A stretch of 54,839 nucleotides of DNA. Origin: Pelagibacteraceae bacterium AG-390-L03. GTDB taxonomy: Bacteria; Pseudomonadota; Alphaproteobacteria; Pelagibacterales; Pelagibacteraceae. A program made the translations under genes and the position numbers. The notes below the pieces were generated by a model. The model had not been told where the DNA came from. It ran no database searches and worked only from the letters and a program-made list of their open reading frames with translations. The stretch is taken from positions 1 to 54,839 of the forward strand of contig QCHA01000006.1 of the NCBI GenBank assembly GCA_003279685.1, given 5' to 3'. Below, piece after piece: positions 26,807 through 34,889 of the stretch; position 1 is the first letter of the stretch; every line of letters starts with the position of its first letter.

Positions 26807-27906
26807 AAATTAAATTTTCTCTTTAAGTGTCTTAGTTTACCCTCTGTACTATCGTAGTCAATATAACATCCTTGTAAAAATCTTTTACCCTCTTTTACTT
26901 CGTACGAAGTCCTTCCATGAAGTAATCTATAATTATCTATCATCATTAAATCTTTTGGAACAAGTTTAAATTCTATTCTGTACTTATCTGAGTTATACAT
27001 TTCAGATAATTTTTTACGAGCTTTATAGTATAGATCTAATTTTTCTTTATCTAATATAGGCACATAATCTAATCGTGGACTAAATCTAACTTGTTTAAAA
27101 GTTTTATCATCATTAAGTTTAATTAATTCTGACCAATCTTCTAAAACTACATCCTTATCAATGAATTTAAATCTTACTTTCACCTCAGATAAAATTTTAT
27201 AAAACTCAGGATTTTCTTTTTTTAAATCTTCAGTTACTGTAAAACCATCTACTAGTGTAGATAGTCCTCCCGTTACCTCACTTTCAATACAATGAAGTAG
27301 CTGTATGCATGGAACAGGGTTACGGTAAGGATTGTCTGTATGAGGTGACAATCCTAAAGATGTGTATGCCAGATCATTTGGATCTGGTTTAGATTGAACA
27401 TTAAAAAATTCACCAAAATTCGTTCTTCGGACACTTCCTATTGAATTTGCAAATTTAACAATAAAGTTGTCGACTGTTGGAATATTTTTAATGATTACAA
27501 ATCCATATTTATAGAAAGAAACAAGCAAATCATACATTTCTTTGCTGTCAAAGAAGCTATCTAAATATTCAAAATTTTTTATATTTTCTAAAGTTGAATT
27601 CCATTTTATTTTAGTGATTGACTTTATAACTGTATCATCATTGGAGAACTCTAAGGCAAGCTTCTCAATATCTAATTTAGATTTAACACCATCATTAAAA
27701 TTAATTTCAAGAAATTTTTCGTTTATAATAGCTTTATTTATTGATATTTCGCTGTTTAAAGTTGTTGGATCAAATAGTCTTTGTTGTGTGCCTTTGTCTA
27801 AAAATTCCTCCTCATCAACTCTTTCTCTTAACCAAAAAGGATGAATTTCCTTTTTTATTGAACCATTTTGAAGGTAAACTTTATTTTTATTGAGTTCAAT
27901 TTTCAT
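26803..27906 (-). CDS. 2-oxoglutarate/Fe(II) dioxygenase, gamma-butyrobetaine hydroxylase-like
   Basis: This 367-aa protein has the two-domain layout of gamma-butyrobetaine and trimethyllysine hydroxylases. An N-terminal DUF971-like domain (about 1-90, with HPFWLRER near the start) is followed by a TauD/TfdA jelly roll. Iron ligands are visible in SPHTDNPYRNP (HxD) and LLHGRTSY (distal His), and the 2-oxoglutarate Arg is probably in GKRFLQGCYID. The DUF971 part lacks the zinc-binding Cys set of animal enzymes. The partner hydroxyacid dehydrogenase (26806) overlaps by 4 nt, which fits hydroxylation followed by oxidation. The actual substrate, carnitine precursor or another quaternary amine, is inferred only. 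Confidence 0.82.
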   Translation of the reverse strand: MKIELNKNKVYLQNGSIKKEIHPFWLRERVDEEEFLDKGTQQRLFDPTTLNSEISINKAIINEKFLEINFNDGVKSKLDIEKLALEFSNDDTVIKSITKIKWNSTLENIKNFEYLDSFFDSKEMYDLLVSFYKYGFVIIKNIPTVDNFIVKFANSIGSVRRTNFGEFFNVQSKPDPNDLAYTSLGLSPHTDNPYRNPVPCIQLLHCIESEVTGGLSTLVDGFTVTEDLKKENPEFYKILSEVKVRFKFIDKDVVLEDWSELIKLNDDKTFKQVRFSPRLDYVPILDKEKLDLYYKARKKLSEMYNSDKYRIEFKLVPKDLMMIDNYRLLHGRTSYEVKEGKRFLQGCYIDYDSTEGKLRHLKRKFNL

Positions 27907-27965
27907 AACTTAAAAACCAAGAATTATTCAAAATTTAACTTTATTCAATATAAATAAAATAGTAA

Positions 27966-28781
27966 GTGTTGTTTGTGGATCACTTTAATTCAAAAAACTA
28001 CCCAATATTTGCAAATTTTTTAAACATACTTGCAAAAGATCTAACTAAGTTTTATTACACAAAGTTAGATAAACCTTTCAAGGTATCCAATAAACTAAAA
28101 GGTAAGGGATATGACCCTGTAACAACATCAGATAAAGCATTTGAAAAATTTATAAGATCTAAAATTTCAAAAAAATTTCCAACTCATCAAATTATAGGTG
28201 AAGAGTATGGTCATAAAAATACCAAAAGTGAATTTTCTTGGGTGATTGATCCAATTGATGGAACTAGATCATATGTTGTAGGAAATCCAAGTTGGAGCAA
28301 TCTAATTTCTCTTAATTATAATGGGGAACCTGTTTTAGGATTAGCTAATTTTCCAAAAATGAAAAAATATTATTTAAATACAAGTAAAAATTCAGCTTAT
28401 GTCTTTGAAAACAATAAAAAAAGAAAACTTAAAGTAAATACTAGAGTAAACTTTTCAAATGCAAAATTAGCTGCTGCATTTCATAATACTCTATCTTTAA
28501 AGCAACAATTAAAAATTAGTAAGTTTATTAAACGTATGCAATTTCCATGTTTTGATGCACTTACTTACTGTCAGCTAGCTGAAGGTAGACTTGAAATAGT
28601 TGCGCAATGTGCAAACAAGATTTGGGATATTCACCCTATCATGCCAATAGTAAGAGCTAGCGGAGCGATAGTAACGACATGGGGTAATAAAAACCCCATA
28701 GTAGGTGGAAATATTATTGTTTCTAACAATATCGGCAATCATAAAAAAATTTTAAAATTATTAAAACCATTAGCTGAATGA
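27966..28781 (+). CDS. Inositol monophosphatase-family phosphatase, HisN-like
   Basis: This 271-aa Li-sensitive phosphatase fold has metal-site motifs GEEYG (Glu), WVIDPIDGTRSYV (Asp-x-x-Asp-Gly-Thr) and NKIWDIHPIMPIV (W-D-x-x-P). Alphaproteobacteria use this family as histidinol-phosphate phosphatase (HisN) or inositol/3'-nucleotide phosphatase, and the sequence resembles the HisN subgroup. The start is uncertain: GTG at 27966, TTG at 27969 or GTG at 27975 (giving MDHFNSKNY) are all possible and none has a good ribosome site. It is divergent from the dioxygenase gene and overlaps the next gene by 4 nt. Confidence 0.82.
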   Translation: MLFVDHFNSKNYPIFANFLNILAKDLTKFYYTKLDKPFKVSNKLKGKGYDPVTTSDKAFEKFIRSKISKKFPTHQIIGEEYGHKNTKSEFSWVIDPIDGTRSYVVGNPSWSNLISLNYNGEPVLGLANFPKMKKYYLNTSKNSAYVFENNKKRKLKVNTRVNFSNAKLAAAFHNTLSLKQQLKISKFIKRMQFPCFDALTYCQLAEGRLEIVAQCANKIWDIHPIMPIVRASGAIVTTWGNKNPIVGGNIIVSNNIGNHKKILKLLKPLAE

Positions 28782-29341
28782 TACCTGAAAAAGCTCAAGC
28801 AATTTTAGATTTTTGGTTCAAAGAAACTCCTGCTGAAAAAAGATTTAAAAAAGATGAAACATTTGACAAAACTATAAGAGATAGATTTTTAAATGACTAT
28901 GAGCTTGCAAGCCAAAATGAGTATGACGATTGGCAAGATCAACCAATGAGTGCTTTAGCATTAGTTATTCTTTTTGATCAATTTTCAAGAAACATGTTTC
29001 GAGATGATAAAAAAGCTTTTGCACAAGATCATAAAACAAGATTAATTGTTAATGATGCTGTTTATGCTGGTTATCTAGAGTCTATGAATGAAAGCGAAAG
29101 ATTTTTTATGATTTTACCACTTATTCATAGTGAAGAAATAACAGATCATGACATGGCCTATTATTTGTTAAACAAATATTTAAGAGAACATGAAGGGTAT
29201 GTTAAAATTAAAAAATTTTGGCAAGATCACACTAAAGCAATTAGAATGTTTCATAGATACCCTCACCGAAATAAAATTCTTGGTAGAGACTCCACAGAAG
29301 AAGAATTATCTTTCTTAAACGGACCTAATTCGTCCTGGTAG
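28778..29341 (+). CDS. DUF924-family protein
   Basis: This 187-aa protein matches the DUF924 family (TPR-like helical fold). It starts with the typical AQAILDFWFKETPAEKRF and continues with ALALVILFDQFSRNMFR, FFMILPLIHSE and FHRYPHRNKILGR. No biochemical function is established to my knowledge. It overlaps the phosphatase stop by 4 nt and is followed after 2 nt by a DUF952 gene, so the three probably form an operon. Confidence 0.88.
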   Translation: MIPEKAQAILDFWFKETPAEKRFKKDETFDKTIRDRFLNDYELASQNEYDDWQDQPMSALALVILFDQFSRNMFRDDKKAFAQDHKTRLIVNDAVYAGYLESMNESERFFMILPLIHSEEITDHDMAYYLLNKYLREHEGYVKIKKFWQDHTKAIRMFHRYPHRNKILGRDSTEEELSFLNGPNSSW

Positions 29342-29343
29342 TT

Positions 29344-29691
29344 GTGAATTTAAAATATATTTTTAAAATCATTGATATTGATGAGTGGCAAAAAGTTAAA
29401 GATTCTGGCGCTTATTCTGGATCATCAAAAGATATAGAAGATGGTTTTATACATTTTTCAGGAGAAGATCAGGTTAAGGGAACTCTAGAAAAGTATTATT
29501 CAAAACAAGAAAACCTAATTTTACTTAAAGTTGAAACATTAAAATTAGATCATTTGATTTGGGAACAAGCTTCTGATGGCAACATGTTTCCTCATTTATA
29601 TTCTTCATTAGATTTATCCAATGTTGTGGATGAGTTTCAAATTACTCTTGATAATAATGGTATTCACGAACTACCAGATAATTTTAGTTAA
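29344..29691 (+). CDS. DUF952-family protein
   Basis: This 115-aa protein has the DUF952 signature GAYSGSSKDIEDGFIHFSG and LIWEQASDGNMFPHLYSSL. The family has an ADP-ribosyltransferase-like fold by structural comparison, but no known activity that I can cite. The start is GTG, 2 nt after the DUF924 stop. Its stop overlaps by 4 nt, tail to tail, with the minus-strand SMR gene. Confidence 0.85.
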   Translation: MNLKYIFKIIDIDEWQKVKDSGAYSGSSKDIEDGFIHFSGEDQVKGTLEKYYSKQENLILLKVETLKLDHLIWEQASDGNMFPHLYSSLDLSNVVDEFQITLDNNGIHELPDNFS

Positions 29692-30023
29692 TTTAGTTTT
29701 CCTAAATAGTTAACCATTACCACACCAATAACAATTAGAATTATACCAATCATTGCATATAAATTTGGTATTTGATTATATTTTATCATTGCAAATACTA
29801 AAACACCCGTCACAGTAAGACCACTATAAGTCGAGTAAGCAAAACCCACTGGTATTACTGACATAGCTTTGGATAGTGAAAACATAGTTATGCACATTAA
29901 GATTAAACACAATATAGTTGGTGTTAATTTTGTAAAGCCATCAGAAATTTTTGCAAAACTATTAGCAGCGATACCTGTAAAAATACCTATCGCTAAAATG
30001 ATATATCCAATAAATGGTTTCAT
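29688..30023 (-). CDS. SMR-family small membrane protein lacking the essential glutamate (second of a pair)
   Basis: This 111-aa protein has four TM segments with the SMR layout, including NSFAKISDGFTKL after TM1 and a PVGFAYSTYSGL loop matching the P-x-G-x-A-Y-x-x-W/Y motif. Counting back from the conserved Lys (K25, equal to EmrE K22), the position of EmrE Glu14 is occupied by Gly17. That Glu binds protons and drug cations in characterised SMR exporters, so this protein is unlikely to be a simple drug/proton antiporter. It forms a three-gene string with a DUF2798 gene and another SMR gene, separated by 2-nt gaps. Confidence 0.82.
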   Translation of the reverse strand: MKPFIGYIILAIGIFTGIAANSFAKISDGFTKLTPTILCLILMCITMFSLSKAMSVIPVGFAYSTYSGLTVTGVLVFAMIKYNQIPNLYAMIGIILIVIGVVMVNYLGKLN

Positions 30024-30025
30024 AA

Positions 30026-30253
30026 TTAATCCTTTGATGCGATTTTATTAACAAAGGGTCTCATAACAGGAGCTAAACTAAAGGCTGCAATTAATGCAAC
30101 TGGAAATGCAAATAAGAAAGAATGGAACCATCTATCAGAAAAACCATTATTTATACCTGTATTGACAGCAGTTACTACTCCACTCATGATGATACTCATA
30201 CCTAAAGACATTAATATCATAAATAAAGGTTGGGCATATTTTTTCGAAATCAT
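30026..30253 (-). CDS. DUF2798-family two-TM protein
   Basis: This 75-aa protein with two hydrophobic helices has the DUF2798 pattern: MSLGMSIIMSGVVTAVNTG in the first helix and a basic-aromatic link leading to FLFAFPVALIAAFSLAPVMRPFV in the second. The gene is sandwiched between two SMR genes with 2-nt gaps on either side, so a joint membrane complex is plausible. Function unknown. Confidence 0.82.
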   Translation of the reverse strand: MISKKYAQPLFMILMSLGMSIIMSGVVTAVNTGINNGFSDRWFHSFLFAFPVALIAAFSLAPVMRPFVNKIASKD

Positions 30254-30255
30254 AT

Positions 30256-30588
30256 TTAATTGTTACCTAACAAGTTGACCATTAAAACTCCAGCAATAAT
30301 TAAAGCTAATCCTATTATAGAATATAGATTTGGAACTTGATTAAATCTAATTATCCCAACAACTACGGTTGCAATAATTGTTAAGCCCGCAAAGGATGCA
30401 TAAGTTATTCCCATTGGAATATTTTTCATCACTATTGAAAGTGCATACATACATGCAACTATCGTTATCCCAGTAATAATACTTGGAAAGAGAAGGGTAA
30501 AACCTTCAGCACTTTTTGCAAAACTATTTGAAGTTACTCCTAAGACAACAGCTAGGACAAGAAATGCGTAAGAAGTAGCGAGACTCAT
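30256..30588 (-). CDS. SMR-family small membrane protein lacking the essential glutamate (first of a pair)
   Basis: This 110-aa four-TM protein is paralogous to the one at 29688. It contains NSFAKSAEGFTLLFPS, IPMGITYASFAGL and a closing LALIIAGVLMVNLLG, all typical of SMR proteins. As in its paralogue, the Glu14-equivalent position is Gly (G17 by counting from K25). Paired SMR genes usually encode heteromeric transporters with opposite membrane orientation. Losing the ion-binding Glu in both suggests another cargo or a non-transport role. Confidence 0.82.
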   Translation of the reverse strand: MSLATSYAFLVLAVVLGVTSNSFAKSAEGFTLLFPSIITGITIVACMYALSIVMKNIPMGITYASFAGLTIIATVVVGIIRFNQVPNLYSIIGLALIIAGVLMVNLLGNN

Positions 30589-30628
30589 TTAATTACATTA
30601 AATGAAATCTCGCTAAATATATATATAA

Positions 30629-30949
30629 TTATTTTGGCATCTTGGTAGCGCCTGTTTCAAGAGAAATCATTTTTCCATCTTGATATTTAAACACCGCCAT
30701 TACTGCTTCTGTATTCCCATCATTAAATGATACAAATGAGTGCTCAACTCCAATTTCATCATTTTCAAAAATTACTCTTATTTTATCTCTTTTGATGTCA
30801 CCACTCATAGCCCATTTAATTACATCTGCTTTTCCTAAAACATTACCTGACGCATGCATAGTAAATTTATAATCATCATGTAATATTTCATTCATAGCAG
30901 CTTCATCTTTAGCTTCCATCGCAGCATTATATTTTGCTAATATTGACAT
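30629..30949 (-). CDS. SnoaL/NTF2-like protein, 106 aa
   Basis: This small alpha+beta protein fits the NTF2/SnoaL-like barrel: an N-terminal helix pair (YNAAMEAKDEAAMNEILHDDYKF), a short helix, then strands ending in FKYQDGKMISLETGATKMP. Members are small isomerases, hydrolases or binding proteins. No catalytic set can be assigned with confidence. It has its own good ribosome site on the minus strand (AGGAGATAAT before ATG). It is the last of five consecutive small soluble proteins. Confidence 0.68.
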   Translation of the reverse strand: MSILAKYNAAMEAKDEAAMNEILHDDYKFTMHASGNVLGKADVIKWAMSGDIKRDKIRVIFENDEIGVEHSFVSFNDGNTEAVMAVFKYQDGKMISLETGATKMPK

Positions 30950-30968
30950 ATTATCTCCTTCCCATGTT

Positions 30969-31250
30969 TTAAATTTTGTTTAATTCAAATATTTCAAAAC
31001 TTTCCATAACCTCATCCCAGATAGGTTTTGAAACTGGATTAGATCCATCCATAAATGCATGAAGTGCAGCCATATCATGAACAGAAATTTTAAACATTAC
31101 CGCACTTTTGTCTGGTGCTGCAGTTGCTATTGTTTTTGAAACATCAGCAATTTTTTTTCTTTCCGCCATTCCTTCTTCTGACTGCATAAAACCCATAAGT
31201 TTTTCAAACTTACCTTCTTTAAGTCTTCCTAATACAAGTATATCTTTCAT
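30969..31250 (-). CDS. Small uncharacterised protein, probable dimeric alpha/beta-barrel fold, 93 aa
   Basis: I do not recognise a named family. The pattern of a first strand (DILVLGRLKEGK), helix (FEKLMGFMQSEEGMAERKKIAD), central strand (KSAVMFKISVHD), helix and terminal FEIFELNKI fits the ferredoxin-like barrel used by DUF1330, ABM and NIPSNAP proteins. It has a strong ribosome site (AAGGAGATAAAA). It lies in a row of similar-sized genes. Confidence 0.58.
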   Translation of the reverse strand: MKDILVLGRLKEGKFEKLMGFMQSEEGMAERKKIADVSKTIATAAPDKSAVMFKISVHDMAALHAFMDGSNPVSKPIWDEVMESFEIFELNKI

Positions 31251-31264
31251 TTTTATCTCCTTTT

Positions 31265-31549
31265 TTAGTTTTTATGATTTAATTTTACTTCTCCAACATG
31301 AGTTTCTACCGACTCATATTGATCTTTTCTAGCTCCCATTCTTTTATCTCTAGCTGCAGACGCTCTTTCCATCGCTTCTTTATCTTTATAGAGTGATACA
31401 GCAATTGATGTGTTGTCATCTATTCTAATGTGCAATAATTGCTCTGCCTCTGGAAATTCACTTGGTGCATTTGACGTGTATGACTCTACCATCTCATCAC
31501 ATGCTTCTTTTGATTTAAACTTAACTACACTTATTCTTGAAACCGACAT
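31265..31549 (-). CDS. Small ABM/NIPSNAP-like protein, 94 aa
   Basis: It starts with a strand (SRISVVKFKSKEACDEMV), has a central strand with LLHIRIDDNTSIAVSLYKD and ends in ETHVGEVKL, consistent with a dimeric alpha/beta barrel of the monooxygenase (ABM) type. The arrangement suggests a stand-alone domain of about 90 residues that dimerises. No heme or metal ligands can be assigned. It begins 3 nt after the DUF1330 gene stop. Confidence 0.6.
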   Translation of the reverse strand: MSVSRISVVKFKSKEACDEMVESYTSNAPSEFPEAEQLLHIRIDDNTSIAVSLYKDKEAMERASAARDKRMGARKDQYESVETHVGEVKLNHKN

Positions 31550-31552
31550 TTT

Positions 31553-31840
31553 TTATGCTCCTTTTATTATAATTGCGTTGGACATAGAGTTATCTAAACG
31601 TATTTTTTTTACTGGCTGATATTCTTCTGATTTATACCATTCTAAAGCTTTTTCATAAGTGGGAAATTTAATTATTACTGTTCGAGGATAAGTCCAAGTC
31701 CCTTCAACAATCTCATTTTCACCACCTCTAACAATATATTCACCGCCATACTTTTCAGCAATAGGTTTAACTCGAGAAACATATTCTTTATATTCTTCTG
31801 GTTTCTTTATATCTATATTGAATATTGCAAAGCCAGTCAT
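31553..31840 (-). CDS. DUF1330-family protein, 95 aa
   Basis: This is a typical DUF1330 protein. FAIFNIDIKKPEEYKEYVSRV opens the fold, followed by YGGEYIVRGGENEIVEG, RTVIIKFPTYEKALEWYKSEEY and a C-terminal strand. The family forms dimeric alpha/beta barrels, and no enzymatic role is established. It belongs to the five-gene row of small soluble proteins on the minus strand. Confidence 0.85.
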   Translation of the reverse strand: MTGFAIFNIDIKKPEEYKEYVSRVKPIAEKYGGEYIVRGGENEIVEGTWTYPRTVIIKFPTYEKALEWYKSEEYQPVKKIRLDNSMSNAIIIKGA

Positions 31841-31886
31841 AGTTATTATCCTATTATTATAATTGTGCTGGATAAAGTTTCAAATT

Positions 31887-32198
31887 TTATTCGCTAAAGA
31901 TAACTCTGATTTCATCTTTAATTGTTCCTTCAACTGCAACTTTCTTTAATTGTTTTTGAAGGCTTTGATATTTTTTATCAGCTGACATTTTTGCGTCAGC
32001 ATCATTGTCTCCTTCAAACATTGGACCAATTAATGTTTCTCTAATTGTTCTTGGATCACCACCCATCTGAAATGAAAAATAAATTTGATGTTTAGGATAA
32101 TATTTTTTTCTTACTTTTGCTAAACCCTGACCGATTTCCATTGCTTTACCAAGCATGTCGTCTTTTACTCTCATAGTTCTTGTGTAAATTGCTTGCAT
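31887..32198 (-). CDS. Small uncharacterised protein, 103 aa, first gene of the minus-strand small-protein row
   Basis: I do not recognise the family. It has a first strand (AIYTRTMRVKD), a helix (MLGKAMEIGQGLAKVRKKY), a strand with IYFSFQMGGDPRTIRETLIG, and a second helix. This is again compatible with a dimeric alpha/beta barrel, similar to the proteins downstream. It is the promoter-proximal gene of the row; a TATAAT-like box on the minus strand (plus-strand ATTATA, 32224-32229) lies 26 nt before its start. Confidence 0.58.
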   Translation of the reverse strand: MQAIYTRTMRVKDDMLGKAMEIGQGLAKVRKKYYPKHQIYFSFQMGGDPRTIRETLIGPMFEGDNDADAKMSADKKYQSLQKQLKKVAVEGTIKDEIRVIFSE

Positions 32199-32415
32199 TG
32201 TTACCTCACTATTAATTGTTAAATTATAATGTTAAATATATTAATACCTTGTTACATATTTGTAAAAAGGTCATGCGTCATATATGGGTATCAACTATGC
32301 GTTATGCTCATTCAATTCAAAATTGAAAACAGCCAAAATGGGATTTTAAAAACCCATAATAGGTTTAATAAAAATTAAAATTTAATTAAAAGTCAATTTG
32401 TGTTAAGTTTAAATT
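32199..32415. promoter_or_regulatory. Structured intergenic region between divergent genes
   Basis: This 217-bp space separates the minus-strand small-gene row from the plus-strand membrane gene. It holds a minus-strand -10 candidate at 32224-32229, two ATGCGT copies 24 bp apart (32273-32278 and 32297-32302), a perfect hairpin TTCAATT-CAA-AATTGAA (32311-32327) and a second hairpin ATGGG...CCCAT (32338-32357). These look like control sequences for one or both directions. I see no known riboswitch. Confidence 0.45.
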
Positions 32416-32832
32416 ATGATTGATAAATTTAATGGAATTTTTTATCTAATAATTTTCATAATTCATTTTGCAGTTTTTGCTGTTTATGCATATCAAACTG
32501 TTTTTGCGACAAAGACCTTTTTAGATAAATTTGGTATTGATGACACGGGTGCTGGAATGACAAGATTTTTTGGCTCATTATTTATTGGAGCTGTCGCTAT
32601 GGCTATATGGGTTGGATTTATCAGAGCTGATGGCCTTCAAGGAACATGGGCTTTTTTTAATTTAGTATTTTTGCAAAACCTTTCAGCCTTTTTTGTAGGT
32701 ATTTATAACATTAAAATAAATAAACTGGGTCATACTCCACAAACATCTAACGAGGGAATTATTGCACCTGGAATTTTAACTTTATTAAGTGCAATACTTT
32801 GTTTTGGTTTAGCTGACAAAATATATATTTAA
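32416..32832 (+). CDS. Four-TM membrane protein of unknown function, 138 aa
   Basis: Four hydrophobic segments are predicted (about 7-27, 47-66, 75-96, 115-133). Residues between TM1 and TM2 (TKTFLDKFGIDDTGAGMTRFFGSLF) recall small DUF4345-like membrane proteins, but I am not sure of that assignment. The gene overlaps the stop of the minus-strand cysteine synthase gene by 4 nt, tail to tail. Confidence 0.6.
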   Translation: MIDKFNGIFYLIIFIIHFAVFAVYAYQTVFATKTFLDKFGIDDTGAGMTRFFGSLFIGAVAMAIWVGFIRADGLQGTWAFFNLVFLQNLSAFFVGIYNIKINKLGHTPQTSNEGIIAPGILTLLSAILCFGLADKIYI

Positions 32833-33830
32833 AGCCAATTAGGAAAGGGTAAACCTTTTTCCTCAAGGAACTTTTTATTAAACATTTTAGTAGAGTACTT
32901 GTCACTTCTATCACAAAGGATTGTGACAATAGTTTTGCCAGGTCCTAGTTCTTTACCCATTCTAATAGCTCCAGCGATATTAACACCACAACTTGTTCCT
33001 AAACTTAAACCTTCATTTTGTATTAAATCATAAAGGATTGGCAACGACTCATGATCATCAATAGAGTAGGCGTCATCTATTTTAGCTTCACCAAAGTTTT
33101 TTGTTATTCTACTTGAGCCAATTCCTTCAGTGATTGAACCACCTTCAGATTTTAATTCTCCATTCTTTATATAATTATAAAGAGAGGATCCTTTAGGGTC
33201 TGATAAATATATTTTTATATCTTTATTTTTTTCTTTAAGAGCATTACTCACACCAGAAATTGTTCCACCAGTTCCTGATGAACAAACAAATCCATCTACT
33301 TTTCCATCTGTTTGTCTCCAGATTTCCTGACCTGTTCCATTATAATGACCTTTGGCATTCGCAGTATTATCAAATTGATTAGCCCAGATAACACCATTGT
33401 TGTTTAATGGTCTTAATTCATCAGCTAATCTTGCAGCAATTTTTACAAAGTTATTATCATCCTTGTAAGGCTTTGGTGCTACCAATCTTAGTTCAGCTCC
33501 TAAATTTCTAAGTAAATCTTTTTTTTCTTGTGTTTGATTATCGTTCATTACGATAATAGTTTTATAACCTAAAGAATTTCCTAATAACCCTAAACCAATT
33601 CCAGTGTTCCCTGCAGTACCCTCAACAATGGTCCCACCTTTTGAAATTAATTTTTTTTCTTGAGCATCTTTGATTAATGCTAATGCAGCTCTGTCTTTAA
33701 CTGATCCACCTGGATTTAAAAATTCAGCCTTCCCATAAATATTGCATCCAGTAATTTCAGATGCAGCTCTTAATTTTATTAAAGGAGTATTTCCAATCCC
33801 TGAAATAAAATCATTTTGAATATCGCTCAT
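32829..33830 (-). CDS. cysK: Cysteine synthase A (O-acetylserine sulfhydrylase)
   Basis: This 333-aa PLP enzyme makes cysteine from O-acetylserine and sulfide. The PLP Lys lies in PGGSVKDRAAL (about K44), the phosphate loop in CSSGTGGTISG and the substrate loop in EGTAGNTGIG. That last motif reads GTAGNTG where CysK usually has TSGNTG, a variation seen in the alphaproteobacterial subgroup. The serine acetyltransferase gene overlaps its start by 1 nt, a tight operon for the two steps. The C-terminal end PFPNWL is typical. Confidence 0.9.
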   Translation of the reverse strand: MSDIQNDFISGIGNTPLIKLRAASEITGCNIYGKAEFLNPGGSVKDRAALALIKDAQEKKLISKGGTIVEGTAGNTGIGLGLLGNSLGYKTIIVMNDNQTQEKKDLLRNLGAELRLVAPKPYKDDNNFVKIAARLADELRPLNNNGVIWANQFDNTANAKGHYNGTGQEIWRQTDGKVDGFVCSSGTGGTISGVSNALKEKNKDIKIYLSDPKGSSLYNYIKNGELKSEGGSITEGIGSSRITKNFGEAKIDDAYSIDDHESLPILYDLIQNEGLSLGTSCGVNIAGAIRMGKELGPGKTIVTILCDRSDKYSTKMFNKKFLEEKGLPFPNWL

Positions 33831-34408
33831 TAATCTGATTTTGTATCACTATCTGGTGTAATACCATATGGTTTGAATTCGCTATCTGCTAAACCAACAT
33901 TTTTAGCTGGTATTCCAACCATCACAGCTTTTTCTGGAACATCTTTTGTGATTACAGCGTTTGCTCCAATCTTTGCACATCTTCCAACTCTAACTGGTCC
34001 TAATACTTGTGCACCTGATCCAATTACAACTTCATCTTCAATTGTTGGATGTCTCTTTATATTACGTTGATCATTTGAATTTATACTTGGTGCAATTCCA
34101 CCTAATGTTGCCATATGATAAATAGTAACATTATCTCCTATGTCAGATGTTTCTCCAATTACAACACCCATACCGTGATCTATGAATAAATTTTTTCCAA
34201 TTTTGGCTCCTGGATGAATTTCAATACCAGTTAAAAATCTTGAAAACTGAGAAATGATTCTTGCAATTAAATCAAATTTCGCAACACTAAAAAAATTAGC
34301 AATCCTATGAAAAAAAACTGCTTTCACACCTGGGTAAGTTAATATCAAACTTAGCTTAGATTTTGCTGCAGGATCTCTATCAATTATAGATTGTAAGAAA
34401 TTATTCAT
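33830..34408 (-). CDS. cysE: Serine O-acetyltransferase
   Basis: This 192-aa short-form (EpsC/CysE) left-handed beta-helix acetyltransferase makes O-acetylserine from serine and acetyl-CoA. Hexapeptide repeats run from about residue 60 to 165. The catalytic His regions [12 protein letters not shown] and TLGG are present, as is [13 protein letters not shown]. The short length (without the N-terminal helical domain) is typical of this group. It shares 1 nt with cysK. The C-terminal end ([10 protein letters not shown]) is unlike the usual CysE tail that plugs the CysK active site, because it does not end in Ile. Confidence 0.9.
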   Translation of the reverse strand: MNNFLQSIIDRDPAAKSKLSLILTYPGVKAVFFHRIANFFSVAKFDLIARIISQFSRFLTGIEIHPGAKIGKNLFIDHGMGVVIGETSDIGDNVTIYHMATLGGIAPSINSNDQRNIKRHPTIEDEVVIGSGAQVLGPVRVGRCAKIGANAVITKDVPEKAVMVGIPAKNVGLADSEFKPYGITPDSDTKSD

Positions 34409-34478
34409 GGTATTTTTGTTGTCTTGATAAAAAGTTGATCATCATATAGTTATTAATTTCTGAATTTAAAGGAGAATT

Positions 34479-34889
34479 ATGTATAAAAATACGAACTGTT
34501 TTCATTTAGCTGTGCCATGCGGGGATTTAGAGACTGCAAAAAAATTTTACAATGAGGCTTTAGGATGTAGATTAGATAACTCTGCTCAAGAATGGGCAGA
34601 TGTTGATTTTTGGGGGAATGAGTTAACTCTTCATGCAAGCGAACATAAGTTAGACAATGAAAGACATGATGTTGACATGGGTAATGTATCAGTACCTCAC
34701 TTTGGTGTACATCTTTCTAGAAAAGATTTTGATGCTCTTAAACAAAGATTAAAAGATAATGGCACAAAGTATTATGATGAGCCTTATTTAAGATTTAAAG
34801 GTACCAAATACGAGCAAGAAACTTTCTTTGTAAAAGATCCTAACGAAAATATTTTAGAAATTAAAACACTTACAAGTAACCCAGAATGA
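34479..34889 (+). CDS. VOC-superfamily protein (glyoxalase/dioxygenase-like), 136 aa
   Basis: This is a two-repeat VOC fold with metal-ligand candidates H9 (FHLAVPC), H69 region, H73 (PHFGVHL) and E119 region (NENILEIKTL). It is a single VOC module that likely dimerises. Family members include glyoxalases, extradiol dioxygenases and antibiotic-resistance proteins, and nothing here narrows the choice. A good ribosome site, AAAGGAGAAT, precedes the ATG. The stop lies inside a hairpin that also covers the start of the next gene. Confidence 0.8.
   Translation: MYKNTNCFHLAVPCGDLETAKKFYNEALGCRLDNSAQEWADVDFWGNELTLHASEHKLDNERHDVDMGNVSVPHFGVHLSRKDFDALKQRLKDNGTKYYDEPYLRFKGTKYEQETFFVKDPNENILEIKTLTSNPE

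Noticed and set aside
29688..30588. Ordinary quaternary-ammonium drug efflux pair
   Set aside because: Both proteins have Gly at the position of the essential Glu14, so classic proton/drug antiport is unlikely.
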